Source: Talaromyces rugulosus (Eukaryota > Ascomycota > Eurotiomycetes > Eurotiales > Trichocomaceae). Taken from it: a stretch of DNA of 64,000 bases. Positions 31,995 to 42,765 of this stretch are shown piece by piece. Made by a program: the position numbers and the translations under genes. The number at the start of each line of letters is the position of its first letter. Position 1 is the first letter of the stretch. Under the pieces are notes generated by a model that saw only the letters and a program-made list of their open reading frames with translations, searched no databases and had not been told where the DNA came from. Location of the stretch: positions 682,001 to 746,000 of the forward strand of contig NC_049566.1 in assembly GCF_013368755.1 (NCBI RefSeq), written 5' to 3'.

Positions 31995-33549
31995 TCACTC
32001 AGCGTTTGCTTCACGTGCCTTATCTTTATCTCCTAGGAAGGTATAGGCTAAGGTAGCCATAATGATAGATATAACGCCTAAGAAGGTCAACGAGAACCAT
32101 GGGAGTTGAAGAGAGAGAGAATGACTCACTTAATATCCAGGACATTCGATAGTAATCGAATTGTTCAACAAGGATGCCAGAGATTATGGGGCCAATCGTC
32201 ATGCCAGCCGTGGCAGCGACTTCAACCAGAGAAAAGACACGCGAATGGCCACCTCGGGGTCCGAAGATCGCTGGATTTTTTGCTTCTTCTGCTTTGACGA
32301 CGGCTGTGATACATAGGTTAGTACGAAGCTGTTCCGATATACATGACTAGATACTTACAAGTTAACTCTACGGGCCCGATACCCGAGATAAAAGGTCGCA
32401 GGATGCCCATTGCGACAATTGAGAGAATATAAAGTGCCGGGCCGCGGCCACCAGAGCAAGCCCAGTCAAAATGACTGTTTCCAGCGAATCCTAACAGGAC
32501 TAGGAACACTGCCTGTAAACCAAGGGCCATAGTAGCTGGTTTTCGGGTGCCGATGCGATCACGAAGATATCCCGCGAGCGGGCTGAAGAATAGACCCGGT
32601 ACAGCTAGCAGGAAGAACATCAGTCCGACACGAGAGGAGCTCCATCCAAAGATATTCAGCACATGGAGTGGAAGAGTGGCATTGAAGCATGTGCTTAGGG
32701 CCGGACCCCAAGTCCCAATCAGCAATGCCGTCATCACACGGCTATTGCTTAACATTGTGCGCCAGAAGTTCGAGCTCGGAGCAGACGGTCCCTCTTGACC
32801 ACCATCCTGCGAATGAAGAAGACTGTCTATTTCCTCCGCCTCTGCCGGAGCCTTCGTGCTGGGTCTCTCGGAGTTCTCGATTATCAGCAAACGAGCCGCG
32901 ACATCGATGAGCAATAGCACCACCGGCACACTCCACGTTAACCAATACCCCCCCGCCTCCAGAATAAAGCCCGAGACCATCGGCCCCGTAATCATCCCTG
33001 CATTCACAAAGGCCATAAGAATCCCAATCGTGGTCCCAATCTGCTCCGGACCGACCGCATTCGCCGCCGTTGCTAGGCCCACAATCCACGCCCCGGACCC
33101 TGAAATTCCCTGCAGCACACGTCCGCCGAAGAATACACCCACAGACGTCGCACAGGCGACCATGAACGTCCCGATGATACATCCCACCAGCGCTATGAGA
33201 AACGGGAGCTTGCGGTTGGACGCCTTGTCCGCGAAATGCCCGATGAGCGGGCCTCCAAAAACGGATACCAGGCCGTGGAGGGCGAGAGATATGGAGGTGA
33301 AACGCTGCGTTTGATCTGAGCCTACATGTAGCCGCTCTTCGAGCATGTAAGGCAGGATCGGAACAAGAAAACCATAGAGGAAAATTTCTGGGGCGGAGAG
33401 ATTAGTGAGATATTCTTTTCTGTTTATCTTTCTAGGGGAGTAGGATAGGACGAACCAATAAATAGGGCTATAGCAACGGTGGCTAGAACAAAAAATTTAG
33501 AAGAGCGCCATTGCCAATGCATGGGCCCTGTGTCTAAATGGAGTACCAT
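31995..33549 (-). CDS. MFS transporter, DHA1/SLC18-like
   Basis: Proposed CDS complement(join(31995..32077,32130..32303,32359..33387,33456..33549)), 459 aa, 12 predicted membrane helices. MFS motif A appears as GHFADKASNRK between helices 2 and 3, with a second copy GYLRDRIGTRKP in the second half; helix 5 has FVNAGMITGPMVSGF. The central loop is charged and Ser-rich. These drug:H+ antiporter-type carriers usually export small lipophilic or amine compounds. The gene is intact despite lying between two retrotransposons and inside an inverted pair of repeat ends (25352 and 34067), so it may be passenger DNA or simply an island between insertions. Confidence 0.88.
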
Positions 33550-34020
33550 GTGGTATCTATCTGTCTTAGTAGAGAGAGTTATGAGAAAAAAGGGTCTGGT
33601 AATAATTTAAAGGATCTAATAGAGAGACGATGATGATCCTGAGATGCCTCTTCCAGGCTAGCTAAGAAATTATTAGATATATGGAATAACTAACTTTAGG
33701 ATATATTGTCTTTCTGGCGTGTTTGGTATAATTGGAGGTTAGGATTTTGACAGGAACTGCTGTGCTGTGGGAGCTAGTGCGGTAACTTAGTAATAAATTG
33801 ACGGACATTTTCCGCTTGACCAAAAAGGGTGCAACCCAGGGTCTTGCATTGGTGCTGCACGCTGTCTGACATAATTAACTTAAGTGAATTTGACTACATT
33901 GAGATACGAGTCTAAGTTGTAAGGAACTTATCTGCCCAGATGTATTTATGTATAAATTTATATTAACATTTATCATTAAATATAAGAGGCTGTAAAACTA
34001 AAGTTATAAAAAGTAATAAC
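33550..34020. other. intergenic, promoter side of MFS gene
   Basis: AT-rich, no ORF of interest. It grades into repeat DNA near 33950. Confidence 0.5.
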
Positions 34021-34067
34021 GTATTTTATAACCCCCGCGGACCATCCAAGCCAGCCGGGCCACCTGT
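34021..34067 (-). repeat. repeat end copy c2 (CAGGTGGCC terminus, inverted relative to c1)
   Basis: Reading the minus strand from 34067: CAGGTGGCCCGGCTGGC... to TTATAAAATAC, ungapped alignment with c1 at 35 of 44 positions and identical over the last 17. The next bases outside are ATTA on the same strand, as also outside copy c3. Confidence 0.6.
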
Positions 34068-34703
34068 AATCCCATATAAAATGACCATTTTTTAGGATTT
34101 TGAATCTCCACAATTTATTAAGAAACCCTATATATATATATATTAAATATTATATAAAATATGCTATAAATAACTGATTTCTAAGATTTAAAATTCCACG
34201 AAGCTATGCTGAGGAAAATTACATCTGTATTAATAAAATACCAAAAAAATACACTATATATAACTATAATTTTCCTTAAAGTAATAATTATTTAATGAAA
34301 TTTAATTTAGGTATTGTGGTGGAAGATGTGAACGTCCTGGTAAAGAGGACTGGCGTGAGATGTAGCAGGGTGTATATCGAACCGTCGTTTCCTGCGCGCA
34401 GGTAGGATGCATACAAATAGACTAATAAAACACTTTCAAATAATCAATTCTTCTTTACACCGGCCGCGCCAGGTGTCTATTCGCTATCTTCTGTAACCAC
34501 TTATCCGCTCGATGCTTGCATATAAACACATCCCCTTCGGCCACCGGGGAAACCACCCTCCCGAAGGTGCCAATGTAGTGGGCTTCCCCCACTGCAGTAT
34601 ATAATTTTATATATATAAAATAACATACTTCATTTTTAAACGCGGTATTTTAATAAAAATGGTGATATTTTCGACCACAAAAGATGGCCTTTCGTATAGA
34701 ATT
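34068..34703. other. AT-rich repeat remains
   Basis: 0.64 kb of very AT-rich DNA with one GC-normal island (34320-34600). On the minus strand that island has a short open stretch around GDVFICKHRADKWL, perhaps a transposon fragment; the family was not identified. Confidence 0.4.
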
Positions 34704-34704
34704 A

Positions 34705-34727
34705 CAGGTGGCCCTAGCTTGGATAGT
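34705..34727 (+). repeat. repeat end copy c3, split by element 2
   Basis: CAGGTGGCCCTAGCTTGGAT before element 2 resembles c2, and TATAAATACG follows directly after the right target duplication (from about 42518). Element 2 therefore landed inside a third copy of this repeat end. Confidence 0.55.
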
Positions 34728-35056
34728 TGTGAAGTGCCAGGCTCGGGGATGCCGATCCGGCTTACAAAGGCCTGCATATCCTCCGCGGGTTGAGTTGATA
34801 CATCACAAAGGATGCATCTACCCCTCATGCTCGGTGAATATAACCCTGTTAGGAAGTAGGATCTCATCTAGATCAGGCTTATAAGCTTGAGACCCCATCC
34901 CCCAGGATGAAGGGGCTCAAGCGGTTTATTCTATATCAATATAACCCATATCTATTTACTTTATATACTGCCTCGACTCCTAGTAGGAACCCCCTCAGAG
35001 CCCAGTAGGTTCCAACTCCCTCATATATAAGTCTTTCAGACACCACCCACTTTACA
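34728..35056 (+). repeat. element 2, 5' LTR
   Basis: 329 bp, TGTGAAGTG...TTTACA. A TTATAA box (34879-34884) lies about 38 bp before the predicted RNA start AAGCGGTTTAT at 34919. Confidence 0.93.
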
Positions 35057-35058
35057 TT

Positions 35059-35069
35059 ATAAACCGCTT
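35059..35069 (+). other. element 2 primer-binding site, self-complementary to its own LTR
   Basis: Two bases after the 5' LTR the sequence ATAAACCGCTT is the exact 11-nt reverse complement of AAGCGGTTTAT at 34919-34929 in the LTR. Eleven nucleotides is also the pairing length known for Tf1. Confidence 0.72.
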
Positions 35070-35098
35070 CCACGAGGATCCGAATCGACTCCGAGACG

Positions 35099-36240
35099 AT
35101 GGTGACTACACGAGGCATGACTTCTCTAACACCGGATGAACCGGGAACTGTTCCAGTTCCTAACCCGGGATTTGTATATGAGGAGGAAGAGGCTTAGGAC
35201 TATACCAGTACTGAACCGGCGCAGGATGCGACTTCTGAAGAATTACCTCCACAAGCTGTTCCACAGGTCAACATGATTATGGAGATGCTGCAGGCCCTTA
35301 TACAAGGACTCAGAACCACCGGACCGTCGCACGCGACTACCAGCGAACGTCGTGACACCAAGGTTCCAGACCCTAAGTGCTTTGCTTCAAAATCAATCAA
35401 GGAATTCGAGGAATGGATTGAGGACGTGGAAAACAACATCTTAAGTTGTCCCCGGTCCTACCCCGACGAAGCAAGTAAAGTCCAATATGCTGCCGCTTGG
35501 CTTGATGGAGACCACCGTATCTAATGGAGAGAGAAGAAAAATTCGATTAACTTGCAATCTTTTACCTTTGACGATTTCCGAACCTGGTTGGAGGACCAGA
35601 TTGAATCCCCCTAGAACTGAGGAATCAACAGCGCTATGGCTTTATTAAGCCTAATATAGTTAAATGGATAAGACCCTGAGGCTTTTTATTCCAAATTCTC
35701 GATTCTCTATGAGAAAGCGAGAGAAGGAAGTGGCGGGCCTCCACTGGCCGAAGACCTTTTTAAATATCGAATCTTCCTGGCAAAGCTGTTGCCAAAGATC
35801 CGTTCGGATATCATGAGAATGGGTACGCTCCTAGCGAAGCTTCCGGACCTAATTACTACCGTTTAATGATTGTATCAAATCGAGAAGCAAGAGCGGAGAT
35901 TGGAAAGGAAAGCTGAAAATGAGAATAACAATCGCTCCGGAGGCTAAGGTCTGACTTGGAACCAAGAAGGTTCCGACTCGAAGCCGACTCGAAAGCGAAA
36001 ATATAGATTAGATTACAATGACTGAGAGAAATCTCAGAAGAAGTAGAAATCTTTCTTAAAGAACAAGGATAAGTCGACAGTGACCTGCTATTGTTGTAAT
36101 CGTACTGGCCATTATGCTACCGAGTGCAAAGCTACTAAAACCGCTGAAGGGAATCCAATTTCACCCCCGAAGCTAAATGCTACCCATACAAAAAAGGAAA
36201 AGGAGACTGAGAAACAGTCTGACAAAGAGCAAACCCAATG
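35099..36240 (+). pseudogene. gag: element 2 gag, interrupted by stops
   Basis: Starts ATG GTG ACT ACA at 35099. A capsid-like block KEFEEWIEDVENNI (35398-35440) and a zinc knuckle CYCCNRTGHYATEC (CX2CX4HX4C, about 36085-36127) identify it. Several TAG/TAA/TGA codons break the frame. Confidence 0.8.
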
Positions 36241-36289
36241 AGGACTGCCCGTGGTTGCCAGTTTGAGGAAGGAGGAAGACTTGAAGAAC

Positions 36290-39200
36290 TTCGCTATGCC
36301 AATTCACATAAGATTGAACCTTCCCGAAGCAAGATCCGAGATGACCGCCATGCTCGACATTAGAGCAGACGAGAATTTTATATCATATAGGTTCCTACTT
36401 GAAGCCGGCTAGGAGCTAACTCGGAACCTAGAACAACCTGTCAAATTCGTTGACGGGCAGGTCACTACTTGCTTCGCTATCCTCAACCTTGACACCACGG
36501 TTATTGACATAAAGGGGAGAGAAAAGAACTATCCCCTATGGTTCTATGTAATCAACATGACCGGATTTAAAGCTATCCTAGAGAAGACCTGGCTTTGGGA
36601 CGAAGATCCCATGATCCTTACCTGGCGCGGGCAAAAGTGGTAATTTCGAAAAAGTAAAGAATTGCCCATTAAGATTAAAATTGAGATGCCTCGATGCTTT
36701 GGACTGTTAATAAGAACAGTGACCATGTTCTTTTTATCTGCAGAAGCAGTCGAACTAGAAGAAGGAAAACTTCTAGACACTTATAATGAGTATACCAATG
36801 TATTCTCAGAAAAGGAGGTGGCAACCCTGCCTCCTGAGAATGTCAATTATGAGATTATATTGTAACTAGGTGCAAAGGGCCCTCCTTATGGACCCCTTTA
36901 CCCATACTTGGTGAAAGAACTGGAACACCTGCGTACATACCTAGAAGAGATGCAGCAGAAGGGTTGGATCCAAGAATCAACAAGCCCAGCCGGTGCACCT
37001 ATTTTATTTGTAAAGAAAGCAGACGGCTCTTTATGTGTCTACGTGGATTACCGCGGTCTCAATGAGATTACAGTCAAAAACTGTTATCCCCTACCAAGAA
37101 TAGACGAGATGCTGGACTGATTGACGGGATCCAAACGCTTTACCAAGATTGATCTCCGGGATACATATCATTGGATAAGAATCAAGCGCGGAGACGAGTG
37201 GAAAACGGCTTTCTGAACTCGGTATGGGCACTATAAGTATTTAGTCATGCCATTTGGGTTGACTAATGCCCCTGTGACCTTTCAATCTTATATTCATGAT
37301 GCCTTGAAAGGCCTTATTAATGATTTTGTAATCATTTACCTTGACGATATCCTGATTTATTCACAATCAGAAGAAGAACATGTGAAGCACATTAAACAGG
37401 TTCTACAGAGGCTCAGAGACCACCGGCTATATGCAAAAGCTTCAAAGTACAGTTTCCATCAGTAGAAGGTAAAATTCCTAAGCTATGTCATTGATGAGCA
37501 AGGAACCTCGATGGACATCAAACGAACTGAAATTATTCGGAACTGGCCTGAACCAAAGTCTGTAAAGGAGATCCAAGTTTTTCTAGGCTTTACTGGGTTT
37601 TTTAGAAAATTTATAAGAAGCTTTTCAACCATAACAGCACCGCTGTCTAAGATATTTAAAGGAGATCCCAAAATAGGGACTCATGGGTTCAAACTGACTC
37701 TGGAAGCAAAGAAGGCTTTTGAAGAGCTTCATGACGCTTTCAAAAGTCTTCCAGTAGTAAGACACTTTGACCTAGAGAAGAGAATTAAGATTATTACGGA
37801 TACCTTGAAGGTTGGAAGAGGAGCTATACTTCTGCAATTAGGCTCCGATACAGATCCTATTAGGACCTGGGTTGGCTCCGACTCGGAACCGACTAGAAAC
37901 CGAGTATATTAGCATCCAGTTACTTTTTTAAGCTAAAAGCACAGCGAGACAGAACGTCGTTGGCTGGTGCATGACTAGGAATTGGGAGCAATTGTATTTG
38001 CTTTCCAGAAATAGCGTCACTACCTTGAAGGTAGCAAGCACCCCATCAGGGTGCAGACAGACCATAATAATTTAACTTACTTCTTCACTGCGAAGAAGTT
38101 GAATGCAAAACAGGCCAGATAGGCTCAGCTTCTAGCAGCTTATGATTTCGAGATTAAATATAAGCCTAGGGTAAAGAACCCTTCAGACGCTCCATCCCAA
38201 TGCCCAGACTTTTTTGAAGACAGGGAGAAAAAAGAAGATGTTGGATTATTACTAACTTTGCAACACAAATTGAAATTAAACACATTAAAATCCAGCATAA
38301 GGCTGGCAAGCTTGATATCTCTAGAGGATAGTCCTAGTAGAGCAAGCTTATCCCAAAGAAAGAGCCCTAGTACGGATTTGCGTATAGACGGTCAGGTTTC
38401 CGGAGCCTGCCGTTGCTAGAGAAGACTTGCACTTGGAGCAATGCAAGCTAAAGACGTTTTTGGCTCTTTAACGCCATCAACTGCGGACCTAGTACAGAAG
38501 CTGCAGAAAGGGAACGCCTTTTCTCAACAGAAGATAGTTCCAGCAGATAGGATTTCCAAATCCAAATTAACAGACTCGCCTAGAAACCGAGTCGAAGACG
38601 ACTTGAAAACAACTAGGAACCTACCTAGAAACTAAGTCGGAAACGACTCGAAGATAACTAGGAACCGAGTCAGGGACTCAAAGACAGCTTAGAGTACTAA
38701 GAATAGTCTCCTACATTACTACGAGAGGGTATATGTGCCAAAGGATATAGCTCTGCGGAATAAACTCATAAAGTTGTATCATAACCACCCATATACAGGT
38801 CATTTCAGCGTTGCAAGAACTCTTGACTTAATAAGTCGAAAGTATTATTAGCCTAGGATAGACTAAAACATAGACAAATACATTCATACTTATAAGATAT
38901 ATCAGCTTATAAAGATGCGAAGGCACTGACCTTATAGTCAATTACAATCATTACCAGTCCCCTCAGAACCAAATAAAAGCTTGTCTATAAACTTTGTCAC
39001 AGACCTGCCTCCAAATAAACTTCAGAAAGAAGTTTATAACTCTATATTAGTCATTATCAACCACTTCACTAAGCTAAGCACCTATATTCCTTATAAGAAG
39101 AGTATTAATACTAAAGAACTTGCAGATATAATAACCAAAAAAGTTTTCAACATCTACAGCTACCCGGATAACATCATTACTAACCGAGGATCGCTTTTTA

Positions 39201-40050
39201 CTAGCAGATTCTGATCCAAACTAATATATCAATTCGGAATCAAGCAACGATTGAGCATTGCTTTTCACCTACAGACGGATAGCCAGACGGAGAGATTAAA
39301 CCAGGTTATAGAATACTATCTACGCTGCTATACGAACCAGCGACAGGATAATTGGGCATAGCATTTATCAGCAGCTCAGTTCGCTTATAATAACTTAAAA
39401 TATGCAAGCACTAGGACGATCCTACTTAGGGGCCTAGTCAGCTTCGACCCAAAGCCTCTCTTTGATAACCATATTGAATCTTCTATGGTTCAATCAACAC
39501 AAGAGCGCGTCGAGAAATTAAAAGAAATTAAAGAGCAGGTAAAGCTTCATCTTGAAGAAGCAACCCAGATGTAAGCCACCTATTATAATAAACATCACCA
39601 ACTAAAAGAGTACACTGTAGGTGACTGGGTGCTGTTATCCATAAAAAACCTCAAATCCTTTAGACCAAACAAAAAGCTTAACTTCCTATATAAAAAAAGC
39701 TTTAAGATTATCAAAAGAATAGGAAAGCAAGCTTACCAGCTCCGGCTACCAGCAAATTAACATCGAATTCACCCTGTTTTCCATGTCTCCTTATTAGAAC
39801 CGTATTATCCACAGAAAAGAGAAGAAAGTGAACGGGAACCACAAGCGATTATTGTAGATAACAAAGAAGAATAGGAAATCAAAGCCATCGTCAACCATCG
39901 CACCTACCGCAGACAAACCAAGTACTTAGTAAAATAGCTTGGATATCCTTCTTATAAGAACAAATAGTTGGATAAAGAAGACCTCGGCAATGCAAAGGAA
40001 CTCCTTGAGGAATATCACCAGTCGGCAGCCTACAAAGCAAAAAGAAGATA
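36290..40050 (+). pseudogene. pol: element 2 pol, interrupted by stops
   Basis: In order: protease-like segment near 36290-36640; reverse transcriptase with [14 protein letters not shown] (about 37040-37080), MPFGLTNAPVTFQ and the catalytic IIYLDDILIY (37333-37361); RNase H remnants to about 38200; integrase with INFVTDLPP (38985) and a broken catalytic core (NRGSLFTSRF); chromodomain-like tail near 39830-39990 (TYRRQTKYLVK). Multiple TAG/TGA/TAA codons make it non-coding. Short palindromic repeats rich in ACTCGGAACCGA interrupt conserved blocks. Confidence 0.85.
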
Positions 40051-42183
40051 GACCCTTTTCCTAAGAACAGGTTTTTTGGTCTTTATCACTTTGGGGCCTC
40101 CTACCCGAAGCCGATTAGGAGCCACAAAGGCTCTGACTCAGAACTGTCCTAGTATATAAATATGACCTTCTCGCCTCCACTATACCCTTTGGCACCACCA
40201 ACAAGGATTACTACTTGGCCATGAGAGGGAGCTAGCTATGCTCCGGAATCACTCTTCCTGTTTTTCCCACCGGGTTTTAGGTTTAACGAGGATTCTACGA
40301 GGAAATCGCATGACGAGAAAGAAGATTTTATTATTCAAAAAAACAAAAGAAAACCAACCATTAAGACTAAACTACTGTCCCAAAGGACTACCCTACACAG
40401 AAGGACTCCACAAAACACCGCCATGGCGGCGGGCGGCAGGGGAAGCAGGAGCAGCAGAGACAGCGGTAGACACAATGCCAAAATATTCATTCTATTACTA
40501 TCAGTACTAGACTAGGCAAAAGCCCTATTGAAAGCAAACGCCAAAAAGAGATTATACTTACTTGCCGATTTAAGATTTAAAGAATCTAGCCTATAGTACC
40601 TTTAATCTAGTTAAGATAGGCTTCTAATACTATGACTCAGTCTGACTTAGACAGTCCTAGTGAGCGAATCCATAATTAAGAAGGTGACAAGGATGGCTCT
40701 CTACAGAGCGTCCCCTCGATAACCTAAATCTAATTGGTGGCTGCCCGGATGGCCTCTAGAGACATGTCTAAACAGAACATTGCTTACACAATACGGAATA
40801 AAGCCAACTGTGAGTCTGGTATAGAATTGTATTTTACTCCTAAACAGGAACAGCAACAATATTTTTCTATTGGCAGACACTGTATGCAGAAATTCTAGTG
40901 ACAGCCCACCAGTTTTGCACAACACAAACAGGGGTGGCTCTGCTAAAGTACTAAGCATTCATCCGCCATAGGGATGGCACCAAAGTATGTAGAAGGGACC
41001 CTCGTTAATCGAGCTGACTCCTAACTAGTCAATCAATATAGACCACGTACTCTGAGCACATATAAAGGAGCCCCAGATTGAGGGTCATAATATCCTAAAA
41101 AATCTGGCTGGTCGCCAGATAGAAGGACATTAGGGATATCTAGGACAGAAGCCACCGACATAGGCGTCTTAAAGGCGGTCTGTGTATGACAAAGAGTCTT
41201 ATTAGTATCCTCTACTATATTTTCAGCCAAGGGAGCTAAAGTGGCATCTCTGGCAGGGTCAGACTCAAGGCAATTAGTCATGTCAGCATCGGGCTCAAGG
41301 GACAACAAGTCCGAATCTTCCTAAAAATTGGATATACTTATTAGTATCTACTATATATACTATCCACCTAGGCCCTAAGACGGAGCTTACTAGGAGGGAG
41401 AAACCAAGGTCAATTTGAGAAAGCCTATATCGAACTACTTATAATAGCGAGGAGTACATCAAGCTCCTCAGTGGTGACGACAGAAAGAGTAAAAACATTC
41501 TTTTATTATTCAAACCTGTTAGCTAATAATCTAATAACTGCTGGATAACTATTACAAGAAGTCCTAGAGACAACTACAGTAACTTGGGATACCAAAGCAC
41601 TATACCATTCCACTAGGAACCGACTCGAAGCCGACTAGGAGCCTCTTAAGGAAGCACTTACCAGAGTAGGGCAGCAAGCACCGCGGCCACAATGAGTAGA
41701 GCCCGAGGGCCCACAACAGGTTGGGGTTTTCTACAAGAACGTTAGGATAGGTCAATATGCACCTGAACTGGGAGACGAATGGGCTTGGGGGCATAGGAGG
41801 CTATTGCTGGCAGAGGCAGAAGCAGAACAGGACGAAGAAAAAAGCTTGATTCTAAGAACTACCATGATTTAAGATTAGTAAAATGTCTGTGATAGCTTAT
41901 AACTCGAAACTAATCGACAGGGGAATCAACAAGGGGCATATATCAAGGTGTTGCTGCGCGTGGATAAGGAACATCCTATGTTTATTTTTGGAGTTTCCAT
42001 ATGTCAACACACGCGTGGGTGGACCCACCCACTGCTGCATTAAACCGCCTTCTGAATCAGGAAACCGTGATGCCCTTTGTTTTGATTGGCTGGCTGCTGT
42101 AGTAACCACCGTGTCAGACATGAGGTTATTCCCAATCTATGGATACAAGGTCTCGAGGACGATCTCTTCCAGGAGGGATGGAT
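40051..42183 (-). other. element 2 spacer between pol and 3' LTR with antisense ORF remnants
   Basis: 2.1 kb, too long for a simple 3' spacer. On the minus strand, ORF 41033-41308 (acidic, ESDPARDATLAPLAENIVED) and a hydrophobic block PRALLIVAAVLAALLW (about 41650-41700) ending at a GTAAGT donor suggest a decayed spliced antisense gene with a membrane segment. ORF 40701-40958 may be its next part. Homology unknown. Confidence 0.4.
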
Positions 42184-42512
42184 TGTGAAGTGCTAGGCTT
42201 GGGGATGCTGATTCGGCTTACAAAGGCCTGCATATCCTCCGCGGGTTGAGTTGATACATCACAAAGGATGCATCTACCCCTCATGCTCGGTGAATATAAC
42301 CCTGTTAGGAAGTAGGATCTCATCTAGATCAGGCTTATAAGCTTGAGACCCCATCCCCCAGGATGAAGGGGCTCAAGCGGTTTATTCTATATCAATATAA
42401 CCCATATCTATTTACTTTATATACTGCCTCGACTCCTAGTAGGAACCCCCTCAGAGCCCAGTAGGTTCCAACTCCCTCATATATAAGTCTTTCAGACACC
42501 ACCCACTTTACA
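42184..42512 (+). repeat. element 2, 3' LTR
   Basis: 329 bp, nearly the same as 34728-35056. The first ~25 bp show several transitions (for example CCAGGCTCGG versus CTAGGCTTGG), while later parts look identical. Confidence 0.93.
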
Positions 42513-42517
42513 ATAGT

Positions 42518-42765
42518 TATAAATACGTCATAGGGTGGGGTTCTCGCTATTAGATAAGTTACCTAGCCAGAGCTATAGATGGAACTATCAGCCATCACCG
42601 GTTTTCAAATTGCTTTAAAACATTTTCTATCTTTACGAATTCCGGCAAAGGCTGACGAATCATTAATTTCTATTTTTTTATTTGCTTTATAGCATTTCTA
42701 TATTTAGATTTAGAACTATATGGAGAGATAACTATTTTCTTAGTAAAAATATTAGAACGCAGAAT
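42518..42765. other. repeat remains between element 2 and the hAT element
   Basis: Begins with the right part of repeat copy c3 (TATAAATACG), then about 230 bp of AT-rich DNA without a gene. Confidence 0.45.

Larger units (their letters stand above)
34728..42512 (+). mobile_element. element 2: decayed Ty3/Gypsy LTR retrotransposon
   Basis: 7785 bp, flanked by the 5-bp duplication ATAGT (34723-34727 and 42513-42517). The LTRs are 329 bp each, with few differences. The plus-strand gag and pol are recognisable but carry many in-frame TAG/TAA codons where CAG/CAA would be expected, the pattern of RIP-like C-to-T change. A long stretch (about 40.05-42.18 kb) separates pol from the 3' LTR. Confidence 0.93.
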
